A stretch of DNA of 64,000 nucleotides from Chthonomonas sp035294165 (GTDB lineage Bacteria; Armatimonadota; Chthonomonadetes; Chthonomonadales; Chthonomonadaceae): assembly GCF_035294165.1 (NCBI RefSeq), contig NZ_DATGLN010000224.1, positions 1 to 64,000 of the forward strand, in the 5' to 3' direction. The translations under genes and the position numbers were made by a program. The notes below the pieces were generated by a model, which searched no databases, was not told where the DNA came from, and was given only the letters and a program-made list of their open reading frames with translations. This document shows positions 62,332 to 64,000 of the stretch, one piece after another; the first letter of the stretch is position 1, and every line of letters starts with the position of its first letter.

Positions 62332-63720
62332 ATGAACCAGATCAAGCCCAACCGCCCTCTTGTTGCTATCGTAGGTCGCCCCAATGTGGGCAAATCGGCC
62401 CTCTTTAATCGTCTTGTGGGGCGGCGTGTCGCCATCGTGGAGGACACGCCGGGCATTACCCGCGATCGGCTGTACCAGCCTGCACAGTGGCGCGGGCACC
62501 ACTTCACCGTCATTGATACCGGCGGAATCCTTTTTAGCGACCAAGACCCACTCACCGTGCAGGTTCGTGCCCAAGCGCAGATCGCCATGGAGGAGGCTGC
62601 CCTTATTCTTTTTGTGGTAGACGCCGCCAGCGGCCTTACTCCTACCGACCAGGAGATCGCCGATGTGCTCCGGGCCTCTCTCCACCCCGTTCTGCTCGTG
62701 GTGAATAAAACCGACAACCTTCGGCTCGAACAACATGCCGCCGAATTCTACACCTTAGGCTTTCCCGACGTGCATACCGTCTCCGCCATTCACGGGCACG
62801 GGGTCGCCGATCTGCTTGATCGCGTTGTCGAGCTTTTACAACAAGAGGATGCGCTCGCCCCCGGCAACCACGCGGAGGAGGAGCGAATTCGCCTGGCCAT
62901 CGTCGGGCGCCCCAACGTGGGCAAGTCCTCCTTGCTGAACGCCATCCTCGGCGAAGAGAGGGCCATCGTAAGCCCCCTGCCCGGCACCACGCGCGACGCG
63001 CTGGACACGTATTTCACCTGGAGCGAGCAACCGCTCACCCTTATAGATACCGCCGGCATTCGGCGCAGCGGAAAGGTACAGGGCACCGTTGAGTACTACA
63101 TGGTGCTTCGCGCCAGAACCGCCATGGAGCGCAGCGATGTGGCCTTGGTGGTGCTCGATGCCGAGGCCGGCATTACCGATGGCGACAAACGGGTAGCGCA
63201 CCTTGCCCAAGAGGCCGGGCGAGCCTGCGTGGTCGTCGTCAACAAATGGGACCTCATAGACCCCCAAATTCTACGCTCAAAAGGGAAGCTCTCGGCAGCC
63301 TCACGCAACCGCATCCTCAAATTTACCGAACAGTTCCGTCGTGAGTGCTCTTTTTTGGACTACGCCCCTCTCGTGTTCGTTTCGGCAAAAGAGCGATTCG
63401 GAGTGACCGATGCCATCGAAACCGCCATCGAGGCGGCCCAAAACCATGCCCATCGCATCGCCACCGGAGAGCTAAATCGCCTCATTCACGAGGCCACATC
63501 GAAACATCCTCTGCTCGATAAAGGGCGTGCATTCAAAGTCTACTATGCCACCATGGTAGGCGTGCGGCCTCCTACCATCGTGCTTTTCTGCAACGAACCG
63601 GAGATGTTTCACTTCTCCTATCGTAACTATCTGGAGAACCAGCTGCGCGCCGTCTATCCCCTAGAGGGCACCCCCATCCGCTTCCTCACCCGCAAGGCCG
63701 AAAACCGTCCCAAGGTGTAG
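62332..63720 (+). CDS. der: Ribosome biogenesis GTPase Der
   Basis: 462 residues. Two consecutive GTPase domains: the first with GRPNVGKS at 15-22, DTPGITRDR and VVNKTDN; the second with GRPNVGKSSLLN near 190, PGTTRDALD and VVNKWDL. A KH-like C-terminal domain (GVRPPTIVLFCNEP) completes the family layout. Der acts in 50S subunit assembly. The first NKxD reads NKTDN, normal. No clear ribosome site is seen before the ATG. Confidence 0.97.
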   Translation: MNQIKPNRPLVAIVGRPNVGKSALFNRLVGRRVAIVEDTPGITRDRLYQPAQWRGHHFTVIDTGGILFSDQDPLTVQVRAQAQIAMEEAALILFVVDAASGLTPTDQEIADVLRASLHPVLLVVNKTDNLRLEQHAAEFYTLGFPDVHTVSAIHGHGVADLLDRVVELLQQEDALAPGNHAEEERIRLAIVGRPNVGKSSLLNAILGEERAIVSPLPGTTRDALDTYFTWSEQPLTLIDTAGIRRSGKVQGTVEYYMVLRARTAMERSDVALVVLDAEAGITDGDKRVAHLAQEAGRACVVVVNKWDLIDPQILRSKGKLSAASRNRILKFTEQFRRECSFLDYAPLVFVSAKERFGVTDAIETAIEAAQNHAHRIATGELNRLIHEATSKHPLLDKGRAFKVYYATMVGVRPPTIVLFCNEPEMFHFSYRNYLENQLRAVYPLEGTPIRFLTRKAENRPKV

Positions 63721-63760
63721 CCTGCCGGCGTGTTGGCCGTGCGGTTTGTCTCATCCCCGC

Positions 63761-64000
63761 CTATCCTCGCACAAAAAACGGACGGCGGTGGAACAGATAC
63801 CACTCAAACCCCAGCGCGATAAGGGCCAGCAGAACCAGCCAGGGTAAGAAGGGGTGGAAAACCACAACCGGTCTACCACGCTCGGCCTGCGGGTTTGGCG
63901 TCTCAAACGGCAGCTTTTTTACCGGCGCAATGTTGGAGGCTTCTGCGTTGTTCAAGCTAATAGCAAACAGCCCCCTATCGTTTCCGCTACGCCCTCCGGT
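63761..64000 (-). CDS. C-terminal part of a membrane protein (5' end outside window)
   Basis: The frame is open to the right edge, so only about 79 residues are seen. They read RSGNDRGLFAISLNNAEASN, a Pro-rich stretch, then a membrane helix (PWLVLLALIALGFEWYLF) and a short basic end. This ending resembles the C-terminus of BatA-like or other vWA/N-terminal double-helix membrane proteins. That would fit the nearby vWA operon, but the fragment is too short to be sure. Confidence 0.55.
   Translation of the reverse strand, partial: TGGRSGNDRGLFAISLNNAEASNIAPVKKLPFETPNPQAERGRPVVVFHPFLPWLVLLALIALGFEWYLFHRRPFFVRG

Overview
The window looks like a chromosomal segment of a diderm, moderately GC-rich bacterium, most likely an Armatimonadota member close to Chthonomonas. 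This is inferred from gene content and was not searched. Support comes from a cell-division (dcw) cluster carrying DUF881 and the small basic protein between ftsQ and ftsA, outer-membrane traits (a KdsD/KpsF-type isomerase, a beta-barrel porin, a SurA/PrsA-like lipoprotein), and a large DUF6785-type membrane protein.

Region 1 (1-11.1 kb) is accessory and visibly more A+T-rich. It holds the 3' end of an RHS gene followed by two displaced 'orphan' RHS tips. All three share a nearly identical ~250-bp core segment (86-336, 3853-4098, 6058-6308) and then diverge into hydrophobic, cysteine-rich C-termini. Each tip is followed by one or more membrane proteins built from the same modules: paired membrane helices, a bacterial PH-like segment, a HEAT-like helical region, and an acidic tail with LLRS/LLRP motifs. 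Several are frameshifted. A 31-bp remnant of an RHS tip end lies at 9844-9874. This array is the best candidate for an undescribed polymorphic-toxin/immunity-like system.

Region 2 (11.1-30.1 kb) is one long plus-strand dcw operon: mraZ, rsmH, ftsL, ftsI, murE, murF, mraY, murD, ftsW, murG, murC, ddl, ftsQ, DUF881, sbp, ftsA, ftsZ. A consensus promoter and five helically phased MraZ boxes precede it. A cysteine desulfurase follows. murB is not present.

Region 3 (31.4-44.9 kb) is mostly minus-strand. It has a pgpH-ybeY-dgkA/pap2-corC-xerD block; a plus-strand kdsD; a MazG fusion and a foldase lipoprotein; and a flagellar-type regulatory group (FlhG-like ATPase, FliA/WhiG-type sigma factor, small membrane and HTH proteins) with no flagellar structural genes in view.

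Region 4 (45-64 kb) contains the DUF6785 protein, an ATP-grasp/alpha-E/transglutaminase operon ending in PII, a porin, a CcrM-like orphan adenine methyltransferase, a radical SAM protein, sigma-54, an SpsF-like cytidylyltransferase, a three-gene vWA/membrane operon, the GTPase Der, and the cut-off end of another membrane protein. No tRNA, rRNA, CRISPR array or insertion sequence was recognised.
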